From positions 372,001-436,000 of the forward strand of contig JAKLMB010000016.1 of NCBI GenBank assembly GCA_022813625.1: DNA of 64,000 bases. Direction: 5' to 3'. Below the pieces are notes generated by a model. It saw only the letters and a list, made by a program, of their open reading frames with translations, ran no database searches and had not been told where the DNA came from. Source of the DNA: Aaosphaeria pasadenensis (lineage: Eukaryota > Ascomycota > Dothideomycetes > Pleosporales). A program made the translations under genes and the position numbers. Shown here one piece after another: positions 23,288 to 36,754 of this stretch (position 1 is its first letter; each line of letters opens with the position of its first letter).

Positions 23288-24058
23288 ATGAACGGCGGCT
23301 GGGTCTTCCTCATAATCCTCATCATCGCCCTCCTCGGCGGCTACGGCGGCTGGGTCCTCTGGTCACGCATCCGCGCCTCACGCCTGGGCCTCCCCCCTCC
23401 CTCCCTCAACCCCTTCGACCGCTCGTCCTCGGCGCCCAACTACCCAGCGCCCGCGCCCGGCGGCATCCGCGGCTTCATCGAGACGCAGATCCGCAAGTTC
23501 AAGAACCGCAACAACCGCCAGGCGGCGGGCGCCTACGAGGAGCCCTCGTCGTCGTACAATTCCGCGAGGGGCCGCGGCGCGGGCGGCCACAGGCTCGACC
23601 CGGACGAGGCGTGGAGTGCGCGGGTTGGCGACGAGGCGTACTATGAGGAGCAGGAGCTCGGGCTGCATGCGCCTGCCGACAGCAACACGGGATACCATGG
23701 TGCGAATACGGGGTACGGCGGAGGAGGCGCGACGGGATATCCCGGCGGCGGCGGGGGGTACGAGGTCGAGCAGCATCAGCAACAGCGTGGGAGGAGCAGG
23801 ACGAGGGAGTACGAGGAGGAGAGTCTGCATACGGATGGTAGGAGCGCGAGGGATCCGTTCGGTGATGATAATGCGGCGAGTCTGCGCGGCGTGAGTCCCA
23901 GGCCGTTGGACCACGGGCAGGATACGAGTTATGGTGGTGCTTCGGCGGGCGGTGGCTCCGCTGGTGCGCACAATCCGGCGCTGAAGAAGGTGCCGACGAG
24001 TGGTAGTGCAGAGAACAGTCCCACGGAGAGGAGATCGATGTTCAGGGAGAATATGTGA
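23288..24058 (+). CDS. single-pass membrane protein with Gly/Tyr-rich cytosolic tail
   Basis: 256-residue single-exon protein of unknown function. Residues 4-24 (VFLIILIIALLGGYGGWVLW) form one transmembrane segment directly after the start, then a basic RIRASR stretch, implying N-out/C-in signal-anchor topology. A conserved-looking GGIRGFIETQIRKFKNRNNRQ block sits at about 57-77 and could be an amphipathic membrane-associated helix. The remainder is low-complexity, Gly/Tyr/Ser-rich with many charged residues, and ends in SPTERRSMFREN. The layout resembles small conserved fungal membrane proteins, but I cannot name a family. Base composition is very G+C-rich, generating long antisense frames. 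Confidence 0.75.
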   Translation: MNGGWVFLIILIIALLGGYGGWVLWSRIRASRLGLPPPSLNPFDRSSSAPNYPAPAPGGIRGFIETQIRKFKNRNNRQAAGAYEEPSSSYNSARGRGAGGHRLDPDEAWSARVGDEAYYEEQELGLHAPADSNTGYHGANTGYGGGGATGYPGGGGGYEVEQHQQQRGRSRTREYEEESLHTDGRSARDPFGDDNAASLRGVSPRPLDHGQDTSYGGASAGGGSAGAHNPALKKVPTSGSAENSPTERRSMFRENM

Positions 24059-24497
24059 GCTACGGGAACGAAAGACGACGTGGCGTGCAAGACAGCGAAT
24101 TGAGGAGGAAGGGACGACGATCAATTGATCGGCCAATCGTTCGCGGACGTGGTACCTGAGGATAGAAGACTCGCTGTGGCGTTAGAATATCTTCCCTTTC
24201 GACGTACATATTTTACATTATCTGACGATGACGATGATGATGGAGGAGAGAGGGGGAAAACAATTTTGCAAAGTACAACGGCGCACCTCCAACGTCACTC
24301 GAAGATCGGATTGGTGGTGTTGGCGGAAAGAGGATGATTACGACGATGTCCAGGAGGAATGGACTTTTCTGTCACGATAGCTTACGAGAACTGCCTTTTT
24401 TTCTTAGTTAATGTCTTGTTTTCAACTCTCACTCTGCCGCCTCGCATTGCATCGCATCGCACGCATGATATACAGATAAGACAAGCAGTTTGGAGCA
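24059..24497. other. convergent 3' region
   Basis: About 0.44 kb between the converging membrane-protein and Asteroid-like genes, with a GATGAC repeat near 24224-24243. Nothing else recognised. Confidence 0.55.
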
Positions 24498-26503
24498 TCA
24501 AGCGTTGCTCCTCTGCTGGAGCAGACTGAATATATTACTACTAGTGTGCTCTCTACGACCCTCCTGTGCACGTTCCTCCTTCCTCCTCCTCTCCTTTTCT
24601 CTCTTCCTCTGCCTCTTCGATTTGGGTTCTTCAAACAAGTCTTCCCGGTCTATGCCTGCGGATTGATAGACCTGTTTGATGATCGGATGTAGGTCCGCGT
24701 TAGTCTCGGGTGGCGACGAGGACTGACCCGGCACGCCAAAGAGATCAGCGATAGAAGGAAGCGTATTCAGGGAACCCCTCAAGCTCTCTATAGTTTCACA
24801 CATATTCGGATCCGTATGCTCATGGTCTATCCCTGACCAGATCTCTATACTCTGCTTCAGCATCCTTAAAGAGTAAAGGGTCGCCTGCAAGCGAGCGTTC
24901 AGGTGGACAGAGGACCAGGTGTTGTCGAAATCGTCCTGAATAACGCGCTCTACGAGGAAAGAGTGCGGTGGTTTGATGGACTCCACGGAGATCCTGAAGG
25001 AAACAAGATACCAGCGTTGCCGGGCAGTTAACTCTGGCACACTCCATGCTGCGAGAGTGTCAAGGAGGTTTGCTCCGACGAGTCTGGCTGCATCTGGCAG
25101 AGGAAGGGAGTGCGCCTGGACCGCAGCATCCTGTGCTCGCCGTGTGTACTCACGAACTACCTTCTTTGCCTGGGGCATCACTAACGAGTATGCGAGCAAC
25201 CGAACATCTAGTCCCAGCTTCCAGGCAGATGCCTCATTCGGATCCTCAAATAGTAATGGCAGGTATACGTCCGGGGCCAATTCGGGTGGTGCAAGGGCCT
25301 GGTGTACAAATTCAGAGAATCTGACATCCAGGCATTGCAAAGCAGAAGTTATGCCTGTCTTCTCTACCGTGGGTGACGGTGCTACGATGTGCTGGTATCG
25401 CCTACTAAAGTCTATGTAAGAATCGGACGAGAGGTCGCAAGTGCGAGCAACCTGGATATTCTCGTTCATGGTCTTCCAGCGGTCTACAGTAATGGCATAT
25501 GCCAACGTGGCCAGACTTTTCAGTTCTAGGCGTTGGCACAACTGGGATGGTGAATACGCTTTCAAGTCTGAAATGGCGAGGCCAAGGACATCCTTGAAGA
25601 ATATTAGCACGGTCTCAGGCGGATAGTCAAAAAGAAGGAGATCAGTATCGCCCGTAAATATGACACTCCGCGGTGACTTCTTAGCATAGTACGCGCACCA
25701 GTCATCCGCTTCGCCTGGCACAATGCGAGTACACGCGGCATATTTGGTCAGCTGCAAGGCTTCCATGAGAGATGGTGCGAGAAACGCAAAAGCAATGGAG
25801 CCGAGTGAGGTGGGAATCGGACAAGCTGTCGCGGGACAAGAGTGTCGAAGCTGAACCATGCGCTTGATCATCTGTTGCAGTCTTGCAGACCTCTCATTCT
25901 TCTTCGAGCTCGGCAAAGCGCCATCGAATAGGATCGCAGACCTAGTGCATATTATGTTAGCAATGATCGACTGACATATTGCTGCATCATGCAATGTACA
26001 GGTATATATTTGCCTAGTGCAGTATGCAAATGCAAGGCAAAGCAGAGGCACCGTTTGTAACTGCCAGGTAGAATCTATCCGCCGCAATCAATCTGATAAT
26101 GAGAAATCGCGGATCTAAAAACGAAGAAAGGCGTGACATTTAGTAGAAAACCTATGATCTAGGTGCATGGATGTATCGGGTTTATTGCATTCGCCGCGGA
26201 GAGAGATTGATATGGCTGTGAGATGGCAGGACGTTGAAAGTGGAGAGAGGTTTGGAACATACGAAGGCGACAATTCACTCACACCTTGATGTTGAGGGTC
26301 TCCAAAGCATTTAGCCAACGAATAGCTATTGCATGGACTTCTGCGTAGGTTGGGGGGCGTGTACTGTTGGCATCTGAGGCCAGCTTGTGCGCATGGTAGG
26401 CAAAAGCTGGACCATCGAGGATTGCAGAATAACCACCCAATTCAGTAGAAGTAAGCCGTGCCGCATATGGCTCGAGACTTGTCGCGAGACCCGGTATGCC
26501 CAT
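24498..26503 (-). CDS. Asteroid/XPG-like nuclease-domain protein
   Basis: Member of the Asteroid/MKT1-like branch of the XPG/FEN1 superfamily. Exons 26283-26503 and 24498-25941 give 554 residues. The N-terminus is the classic MGIPGLATSLEPY. The join across a 341-nt intron (GTGAGT...CTAG) restores LNIKVSAILFDGALPSSK; no internal exon is needed. Acidic positions expected for a PIN/FEN metal centre are present: Asp in ILDGPAFAYH, Glu/Asp in GEADDW, and both Asp in TGDTDLLLF. The C-terminus is a basic, Arg/Lys-rich tail (KSKRQRKREKERRRK), probably nuclear or RNA/DNA-binding. Cellular role in fungi is uncharacterised. The intron is the longest in the window. Confidence 0.85.
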
Positions 26504-27771
26504 ATTAGAGAATACTAAATGTATTGAGGCGAGGGTAATTTCTATGGTCGAGCCGCCAAATATAGATACACTTTGGCCAACGGAAGAAGACGACTAGTCA
26601 AGTAGATCGGAGGTAGGCGAGTGCGCAATGATATTGCCCATATGAATTTGTATATGTATACAAATTGTGATGCCTTCAAGTGTTGAGGTTGGACCCGTGT
26701 ATGATTTGCAGCAATTGAATGACCAGGGATGTCCGGGTAGATAGGTAGTATACTATGCAGTACTCCGTACAGTGGATGTCTGATAGAGGCTCGTGCCGAG
26801 CGTTTTACCGCCAGACTTGTGCCGATGATGCAGATGGGTAGCCGTTTCTTGTCTCGGTAGGGTCCTCGGATCCAAGTTGGCCAGACCCGATAATGGAATG
26901 CTTTTTTTCTTCTTGTCTTTGTTTTTTATTTTCGTTGAAGTCGCTTAGAGCAATTGGATTGTGGAGGCTCTCAGCCCCAGCCCAGGTACAGGGAGAGACG
27001 GAGAGGCGTGGGAGAGATGAGAGGTCGAGAACGACGAGGCTTGTGAAAAGAATTGAGTGAACGTCGGTTAGTGTAGATTTTGATTCTTTTTAGGAAAAGA
27101 ATGGAACTCGAGAACGGGGCGAGAAGGTCATCTAGTGTGCCGATCGGGTGGCTACAATTGCGACAAGTGTGGGAGGGTTGAGCTTTGAGGAGAGAAAAGG
27201 TGTTGGGATGGGGGAAGTTTGTGTGCATTAGCCTCCTTCCTCTTTACTCGTTCCATCGTAGCTTCCCTTTGGAGGATAAGATCATACTCCTCATAACAGC
27301 TGGGATGCTGGTCGTCGCTCAATTGCCCTCAACACATTAGGTCAGTGCGTCATCTCTAGAACCCCCACCATGCCAACCTACGCCCACCTCCGCCAGCCAA
27401 CGGAGGTGCTCTTGTACAGTTGTTCAATGGTACATGGTCATGGTCAATCAGGTCAATGGTCTCGTCACTCTGGTGGCGTTTTCAATGTTTTCCATTAGTA
27501 GATAGTACGGAGAAAATCTATAGCCCATTGCCATAGTGATTGCCATAATCATCGTCCTCATTATTGCCCCTCAATAACATCCTTTCTCTTAGCTTACCTA
27601 GACCAGTCCAGTTAGCCTACTACGTCCCTACCTACCTTTCACCCTCCAGCCTTTCCCTCTCAACATCTCCTCATATTCTCCCTCCTCCTCTTCTTCATCC
27701 ACCCACGCATCAATCAATCTACTCTCAATTTCCCCCCTCCCTTAACAGCCTGAACTGCTTATCCACTCACA
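26504..27771. other. divergent promoter region, phosphoglucomutase leader
   Basis: About 1.27 kb between divergent genes. It holds TACTCCGTA at 26761-26769 and, from about 27600 to 27760, a dense CT-rich tract before the phosphoglucomutase ATG, as is common for strongly expressed fungal genes. A minus-strand frame at 26971-27228 has one CxxC but no other support. Confidence 0.6.
27600..27771 (+). promoter_or_regulatory. CT-rich promoter/leader of phosphoglucomutase
   Basis: Pyrimidine-rich tract with CTCCTCCTC-like stretches directly upstream of the ATG at 27772. In filamentous fungi such tracts mark the core promoter and leader of highly expressed genes. No clear TATA box. Confidence 0.45.
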
Positions 27772-29713
<1,942 letters not shown>

Positions 29714-30406
29714 AAAGCTTCATTGAGCGTACAGTCTGGGGTTTTTAGGCGAAGAGTTTTCTTTTACATTTTGACGAGACACGATTGCATGGAACAGTGG
29801 AGCGTGAATTAGTAGTTGAGAGATTAAAAAAAGTACCATATGGCTGGATTGATCTACTCAGTAGTGCCAGTTCTTAATAATGATAACCAAAATTCTTTGA
29901 GTTCCACTATGTACTGCTTGTAACTACACATGATGTTTGCACGGGCTTAATCTGCAGGGACGGACAGACAGGTACTGACTGACGTTGTGTTTGCTCTTAA
30001 TCTAACAGTGGTCTACGCCACCGATGTGATGCGTCCACCTGCCTAGGCGACATCCAAGAGAGATGCGAGATGCGATTGCTCCAACCATGGCGCGTGTTGC
30101 GTAGGTTGTGTGGTTGTGTAGGTTGCGTACCCCTGTCGGACAAGCTTCCCTTTTAGCATGACGTCTTGCCCGCTCCGCCACGCGGTTCGACCATCGTCCA
30201 TCCTAAGTCTTAAACTTACTCCAACATTTCGGAATTGCCCCACAGTCTTTCCCTACCTAAACTACAAGTATTACCTACTTTAACCCTACACGACCTATAC
30301 GATCTACAAGACCCTCTTCTCTCCTCTCCCCTTTCACCTCACCTTACATCACCTCTTCGAATACTATCTCTCCCCCCCTTGAATACTTCAGACAATTGCT
30401 TCAACC
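29714..30406. other. intergenic region with CT-rich leader
   Basis: About 0.69 kb: phosphoglucomutase 3' UTR, then a CT-rich tract (about 30235-30400) before the oxysterol-binding gene. A GGTTCGACC at 30184-30192 recalls a tRNA T-arm, but no tRNA fold could be built. Confidence 0.55.
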
Positions 30407-31870
30407 ATGAGCGACAAAGAAGGCGCCGCTGTACCACCCCAAGCAAGGGGCTCGTGGTCGAGTTTCTTAAAGGTGGGTTTCCGACCCCTCGCTGCTTGAT
30501 TAGATCTTGAACGACATCGGAGCCATGTTCTTTGCAATCCTACGACCTATTATCGAGATATTGTGGGCTTCGATGCGCGGCCAAACACGCCTCTGTTTGT
30601 TCTACTGATCGCAATGCTAACGCTAGCACAGTCAATCGCATCGTTCAATGGCGACCTCTCTTCCATGACCGCACCGCCTTTCATCCTATCCACCAAGTCT
30701 CTGGTCGAGTTCTCTTCCTACTGGGCTGAGCATCCCTCCGTCTTCATCGCTCCTGCTGCCGAAAAGGACCCCGCGAAGCGCGCTGCGTTGGTGCTGAAGT
30801 GGTTCCTGAGCACGCTCAAACAACAATACGCTAGCCGCAGTGAGAAGCTTGGAACGGAGAAGAAACCCCTGAATCCGTTCCTGGGAGAACTTTTCTTGGG
30901 TAAATGGGAGGATGAGGCGGGAACTACACAGCTCGTAAGTGAGCAAGTCAGGTAAAGCATCACCAAGATCGCTTGAGGGTCGCGTGACGACTGACCCACG
31001 TAGCCACCACCCACCCGTCACCGCATACTGCATTTGGAATAGCAAGGCAGGCGTACGACTTCAGGGGTACAATGCTCAGAAGGCATCGTTCTCGCGCACG
31101 ATTAACGTCAAGGTTTGTTCTGACCTTGCGAAAGGTGTAATTGGGTCGCTAATTATCCATACCAGCAAATCGGCCATGCAATCCTCCATATCGATGAATA
31201 CGACGAGGACTATCTGATCACCCTTCCTTCCCTCCACATCGAAGGCCTCATCACTGGCTCACCGTACGTCGAATTAAACCGCTACTCCATGATCCAATCC
31301 TCTTCAGGATACACTGCCAAGATCGAATACAGCGGGAAGGGATGGCTATCAGGAAAGAAGAATACATTCACTGCGTCGTTGTATGCTGAAGGAAAGGAGA
31401 AGGACATTCTGTACACGGCAGATGGCCAGTGGACAGATGAATTCGAGATCAAAGACACCAAAACCAAGAAAGTAATTGACCGGTACAGCCCGAAGGCCAC
31501 CCCAGTCACTCCCTTGATCGTAGCCGAGATCGAAGACCAAGACGAGATGGAGTCTCGCCGGGCTTGGAAGAAGGTGGCCGATGCTATCAACAGCGGCGAT
31601 ACGGATCTTGCGGGCCAGGAGAAATCGATCATCGAGAACAGCCAGCGAGAGCTGAGAAAGAAGGAGAAGGAGGAGAGCCGTGAATGGGAGCGAAGGTTCT
31701 TTTCGAGGACTGATAAGGCTCCATTACTCGAGAATCTTGCCGGCAAGATTGGTGAGCAGATCAACGACAGTCTTACCAACGGCATCTGGATATTCGATGC
31801 AGAGAAGGCCAGCCAGGCCAAACCGCCATTCCACTACAACATAACTCCACGAGACGGCGAGTTGAAGTAG
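30407..31870 (+). CDS. oxysterol-binding protein, Kes1/Osh4 type
   Basis: Short ORP/OSH protein that exchanges sterol and PI4P between membranes at Golgi and contact sites. Exons 30407-30472, 30632-30951, 31004-31112 and 31166-31870 give 399 residues; yeast Kes1 has 434. There is no PH domain or ankyrin repeat, so this is the short lipid-transfer-only type. The PI4P-binding [10 protein letters not shown] lies at about 99-108 and the OSBP fingerprint EQVSHHPP at 126-133. The latter is created across an intron that splits the Ser codon. A C-terminal basic/acidic helix region ([20 protein letters not shown]) is typical. Three introns (159, 52 and 53 nt) have standard ends. Function firm by family. 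Confidence 0.94.
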
Positions 31871-32767
31871 ACAAGGCGACATTTCCCCTTTCTTTTGGAT
31901 GCTTGGACCAGTGGCCCATTAATTATTTCATTGTAATAGTAAACGATGCGTAATACCCTATCAAGCTTCTGGTCGTCTCCTCCCGGGACGGATGCTAGGG
32001 ATTCTTGACGTTGGAAGGCGGTCAATGAGACCTAGGATGCAGTACACAGCCCGATAATTACTTGAATGCCATGCTTGATGCAAATTTTGTTGATTGCGTG
32101 CCTGTGATCGTGAAGACCCGGCACAAGACGATGCTTTGTGTGCCGTAGTGTATCTAGGTACCTCGTAATACACTCAGTTGTCAGCAATGTGTGCAAGTAT
32201 CAAGGCATCCATTCTCCTGCAATACCCCATGTAGAAGTAGTAATCTCTCATAGGTAAGCTATTGTTTGGGCCCTTGGTGGCTGTGGTTCGACATGGGACA
32301 TCCTCGAGCTTTCTGAAATGTATTCGACTTTCTTGATCCTCATGCCTTGGCAAGCTGCTCGGGGTGACACTTCAATTTCAGGCTTCCAAATGTTTCTTTC
32401 TGTGCAACAAACACGTTCCACTGTGTAACCACATGCGACACTATTGCTTGCGGTCAGAGGAACAATTCTGACTGTTTCCGTCGAGAGTGCACGCGCCGCC
32501 ATGGTCCCCGCTTCCCCTTCAGAACAAGAGTGCAGTGCGTCACTTTGTCTCTGCACCGGAACCAAAGGCACGCATGGCGGGGGCTCCGACAGCTCCAAAA
32601 GTCCGTACCTACCGACGCTTACATCACAGAAAGGTAGCCTTGCTCCACCTTTGGGCAGTACCGTACAGGTCGCCTCTCTCAAAGCTTTCACCTGTCTCTA
32701 TTTTTCCTTATCACTCTTTCTCTTCACAGTCTTACCAGACATTTGCTGAGACTCGAGATCTGCCACC
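31871..32767. other. intergenic region
   Basis: About 0.9 kb with no recognised gene. TC-rich sequence near 32690-32745 precedes the TB2/DP1-family start. Confidence 0.6.
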
Positions 32768-33919
32768 ATGTTTGGCTTCATCGCTGACGGCCTGACGTGA
32801 GTCCTCTCTGCAATGCATTGCAAATACGACGATACTACGGCAGCGAAAAGGCCGTATCGGTTGTCGCATGCTCTCTGGAATTACGCCCACTCGCTCTGAA
32901 AGCGTAGAGATATTACAATTGCTAACACACTCACCAGCGTCGCACTCACCGTCCTCTTCCCCGTCTTCGCTTCCTACAAAGCCCTCCACACATCTGACCC
33001 GGCCGTCCTAGCACCATGGCTGATATACTTCATGGTCCTCATGCTCTTCCACACCGTAGAAAACACTTTCGACTTCATCCTCAGCTGGGTCCCCTTCTAC
33101 TCATGGCTCAGACTCTTCCTCCACGTCTACCTCATCATGCCCGGATCCCAAGGCGCCACCTACCTCTACACCGAGCACATTGAGCCGCTCCTGTACCACC
33201 ACGAGCGGGAGATTGACGACTTCATCACGGACACGCACTCCAAGGCGAAGGCCGCGGGGCTAATCTACGCCGAGAAAGCCGTTGAATGGATCAAAGTCAA
33301 CGTGCTCGGCTTCGCACCCAAGAAGCCGGACACCCCACCCGCCACAGGACAGACCTACGCGCAGAATTTCATGAGCCGGTTTGCCATGCCGTCCGCCCGG
33401 GGCGGCGACAACTTCACGAACCTTCTCTCGCAGGCTCTCAGCGGCGCGGGCGCAATGTACGCCGGCAACCAGGGCGCTCAGGCTTCAGAGCTGAGCCGCG
33501 GCTCCACGCTCATCCCGGAGAGCATCCGCAACAACGACGACCGGATGAGCTACGTCGCAAGCCAGCGGCAGCGACTGGAGACCCTCATGCAGGCGTTCGA
33601 CCGCGAGCAGGACAACCTAAGGACCGCAAGGGACAGTGGTAGCAGGTACTACGAGGGAGGAAGCAGCGGAGGACCCGGACTCTCGAGGAACAGGAGCGAA
33701 GGCGAGTTCGACAGGATCGAGAGGGACGAGATTGGTTCCGACCGCCCTCCCTACCCGACTACTCCCCCCGCGCTGGGCAGGAGGACGAGCAGCGGGTGGA
33801 TGCCGTGGAACTGGCGCCAGGGACAGCCGATTCCAGACGACCCGCTCGCGTACGGCAAAGATCACAGCCAGTCTTCTTCTTCCCAGGGAAGGTCTACGGG
33901 GTACGATGGAGGTCGCTAG
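32768..33919 (+). CDS. TB2/DP1/HVA22 (REEP/Yop1) family membrane protein
   Basis: ER membrane-shaping protein of the TB2/DP1/HVA22 family (REEP, Yop1). Exons 32768-32796 and 32938-33919, with a 141-nt intron, give 336 residues. The family domain fills about 10-105: hydrophobic VALTVLFPVFASYKAL, then PWLIYFMVLMLFHTVE, FILSWVPFYSWLRLFLHVYL and MPGSQGATYLY, a pair of hairpins thought to wedge into the bilayer. After it comes a helix with HHEREIDDFI, then about 170 residues of disordered Ser/Gly/Arg-rich tail. Yop1 itself is about 180 residues, so this is the larger mould paralogue, not the direct Yop1 orthologue. ATG context CACCATG is good. Confidence 0.9.
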
Positions 33920-34697
33920 ACGTCGAACCACTTCTTTCTTCTTGCGCGCAAAATGGCCTAATGATTTGAGTTCTCTTGCTTGCTGGTTCGATGGGCTTTT
34001 CTGGCGGGCGAGGGGGAAGGGGGGGATTATGGATGCGAATCTCTTCGGATATGGTGGCCTGGGTTTATTACGAGGTAGACAAAAAGGTTTCTCCTCTTCT
34101 TATGATTTTTTGCCCATCTGATTACGGTTGGCCCAGACTTTCCCTCCCCAGCCTCCCTTTTGATGCTTTCGAATTCTATCTTCACTATCTTTTCTACGAT
34201 GATTGGAAAAAAGGAGTATATATACGTCATATAAAGTAGGGTAGGGTTAGGTAGGTATCTATCGAGACAGACGCCAATTGGCGCGCATACATACATACCA
34301 CCGACTCTCTCTCCTCTCAGGCTCTTACACAGATACACATATACGAACAACAGGGCTTTCATACATATTAGATCGGGGGATGTGCAGGCGTTGTTTTCCT
34401 TTTGTGAAGTCTTTCGTATAATCTATATGATAGATCTATATGTACATGCTTTGCTAGATGTGAGATTCGTTGTGGGTAGTATTGTTATCATGAAAGTAAT
34501 GTAATGCTCAATGTCCCCCCACGCTGCGCAATACTCTGGGAAAAGCAAATCCAATTGATGGACAGAAAGGAAATAAGAATTCCCGTCATCTCGCTTCTTT
34601 TATCTTCGTCATAATAAATCGTACACATCTACGTAGGGGTCGGGGTCGGAATCAATCCAGGTGTCTACCCAAAAAACCACAGATATCATTCGTCCAT
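33920..34697. other. convergent 3' region
   Basis: About 0.78 kb of AT-rich 3' DNA between convergent genes, with GTATATATACG near 34217 and CATACATACATAC near 34285. No gene recognised. Confidence 0.6.
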
Positions 34698-35677
34698 CTA
34701 CGCCTTCGACTCCTTGAAAGGATACTTGACGACGTCGTCCTTGCGAATCACAATCTTCTTCTTGCGCTTCGTGGTGACGTGCTCGACCCAGACCTCCTTT
34801 GTGGACTCCCGCATGAACTTCCGTATGAAGCGGGGATCCCAGAGCTCCGAAGCGATACCCAGGTCCTTGCAGCAGCGCATCAGGGCGTTGGACTTGCAGC
34901 CCTCGGTCGCGGTGGGGATGCCGTCGGGGTCGAAGTATTGCTGTTCGCCGCGGGCGATGGATACGAGTCTGCCGTTCCCACACATGTCAGTATACAAAGT
35001 CCCCGTCCGTCTATTTGGGAGAAAGAGGTGATGAACTACCTTCCCTGAACCACCATGCCGTATTCTCGCGTGACGAGCTTCCCGGTCACGATGCTCTCTC
35101 CCCTGGGCGCGAGGCCCCACCCCCCAGGACCGAACGTCTTGTTGAGTATCCTGCGGTACTTGATCTCGGGGAGGTACAGGATGCCGTCTGGCTTGACCTC
35201 GACGTCGTCGACGTCGAGGGGCGCGAGGAGGGTTTCCTGCTGCTCCTTGGAGAAAGCGACGTCTCCGAGGCCGTGGTACGAGCGCGTCCAGTCTATCGCG
35301 GGGACGCCCTCGGTGGAGAGCGGCTGGTCGGAGAGGCCATCGGTCAGTGAGCGTTGGGATTGTGCGGCCTTGCTTGCGGCGTCGGCGGTGGTGTTGCGCG
35401 CGGTGGGGGGTGCTGGCTCGCTGGCTGGACCTGGTGTGGCCACCACTGTTCGCTGGGGAGTCGCTGAGGAAGTCTTCGATGAGGTCGTAGCAGATTTCGA
35501 GGCGGCGGTTGCTGCTGCTGGAGCTCGGCGGGTCTGCGTCGTCGCGTATGCGGCGTTGATCGGGGATGCAGAGAATGCCCGGGTTTGTAGTTGTGACCGG
35601 TAGGCCAGCGGTGCTGCTCGGGACGAGGCGCTGGGGATAAGAAGTCCAATGCTCCTTCGGATTGGCGCGGTCGACAT
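34698..35677 (-). CDS. MGM101: mitochondrial genome maintenance protein MGM101
   Basis: Mitochondrial nucleoid protein related to Rad52-type annealing proteins, needed for mtDNA maintenance and repair. Exons 35040-35677 and 34698-34968, joined through a 71-nt intron whose removal restores [17 protein letters not shown], give 302 residues. Residues 1-40 are Arg/Ser/Ala-rich without acids, a mitochondrial presequence (QTRAFSASP). An Ala/Thr/Ser-rich low-complexity linker follows to about 110. The conserved core begins at [10 protein letters not shown] and includes [55 protein letters not shown], and a basic [14 protein letters not shown] end. Single start ATG in CGACATG context. Divergent from the P450 gene. 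Confidence 0.95.
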
Positions 35678-36754
35678 GGTGGATTGCTTTCTTCCTGTCG
35701 TCGAATTTCGAAAGGTAACTTTGTTGTCTCGAACTATCCAGCAAACTACTCAAACTGACATCGCGACGGCAGTGGCGCCCGGTCTTTGCCTAATCCGGCG
35801 CGAGCCAATGGTCCCTCATCCTGACGTCGTGTATAGACCTCTACGAACCCCGCAACCACGAGAACGACATCATTCAACGATATCCAGAGGTCACCCCAAT
35901 TAAGAGAAAATGCCGAAGACTCTCGGACTTAGAGCTACACCATCACACAGCTGATCAGAACAATGGTGGCGATAATCTTGCCGAATGGGTGTACGTATGC
36001 CCCTAACAGGAACGAGCATTTCCAGCAATGAGATACACTGCACCTATAACGGCCTCCTTGGTACGAGTAGTTGTATGGTAGTAAAAGATGGTACCGATCC
36101 TATAGAATCGTAATCATGCACGTATACCAGGTAATAAAAGCGAACAATAGGGACAAAGGCATGAAGGTCCGATGCAGTCGGACGAATCGGAGGGTCGCGT
36201 ATACGAATGGCATGCTCCTGGTTTGCAGGTACCCGCATCCTCGAATCCATTGGAAGAGCTGTACAATATATAAATTCGAAACGTCTATGTAGATTGTTGA
36301 ATCACAAAAGGGAAGCCTTGCATAGGATTCGGTCTCTCGCGGTGGCGCAATCGTCCGACGCTCCGAACACAGCTTCAACATTTGGTCATCTGCTTCATGT
36401 TACCAGGAATGATGCATAGGAATCAATTATTGGGACGCTCTATTGCCTGTGAATCTGTGATACAATTTACAAGAACAGACATGTCTCAAGGGTCAGCCCT
36501 GTCATAAAGCAGCGGACGGTGCCCGACCCGCCGTGGCTGTTGCGGCTCCATGTTGATGTGGTGCTTATCCAGCTTTACCTTTTAGTGATTTCCACTTTCT
36601 GTCCGAGCATCCAGGCCAATTGCAGATCAGCTTCACCTACCTACTTGTACTCACTGCTACCTACTTTAAGACCTTGCTGATCCCACCATCTTGATTCCCT
36701 CTCACTTCAATCACTCATTCATCTGGGTTCACTCCAAATATTGCCAGACTCGCG
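35678..36754. other. divergent intergenic region
   Basis: About 1.08 kb between MGM101 (-) and the P450 (+). TACCTACTT-type repeats occur near 36640-36670. No RNA or protein gene recognised. Confidence 0.6.

Noticed and set aside
23378..24136. 252-codon minus-strand frame opposite the membrane protein
   Set aside because: Arg/Ala-rich shadow of a GC-rich coding region.
30121..30230. Possible tRNA around a GGTTCGACC sequence
   Set aside because: No acceptor stem, D-arm or anticodon arm could be paired on either strand.
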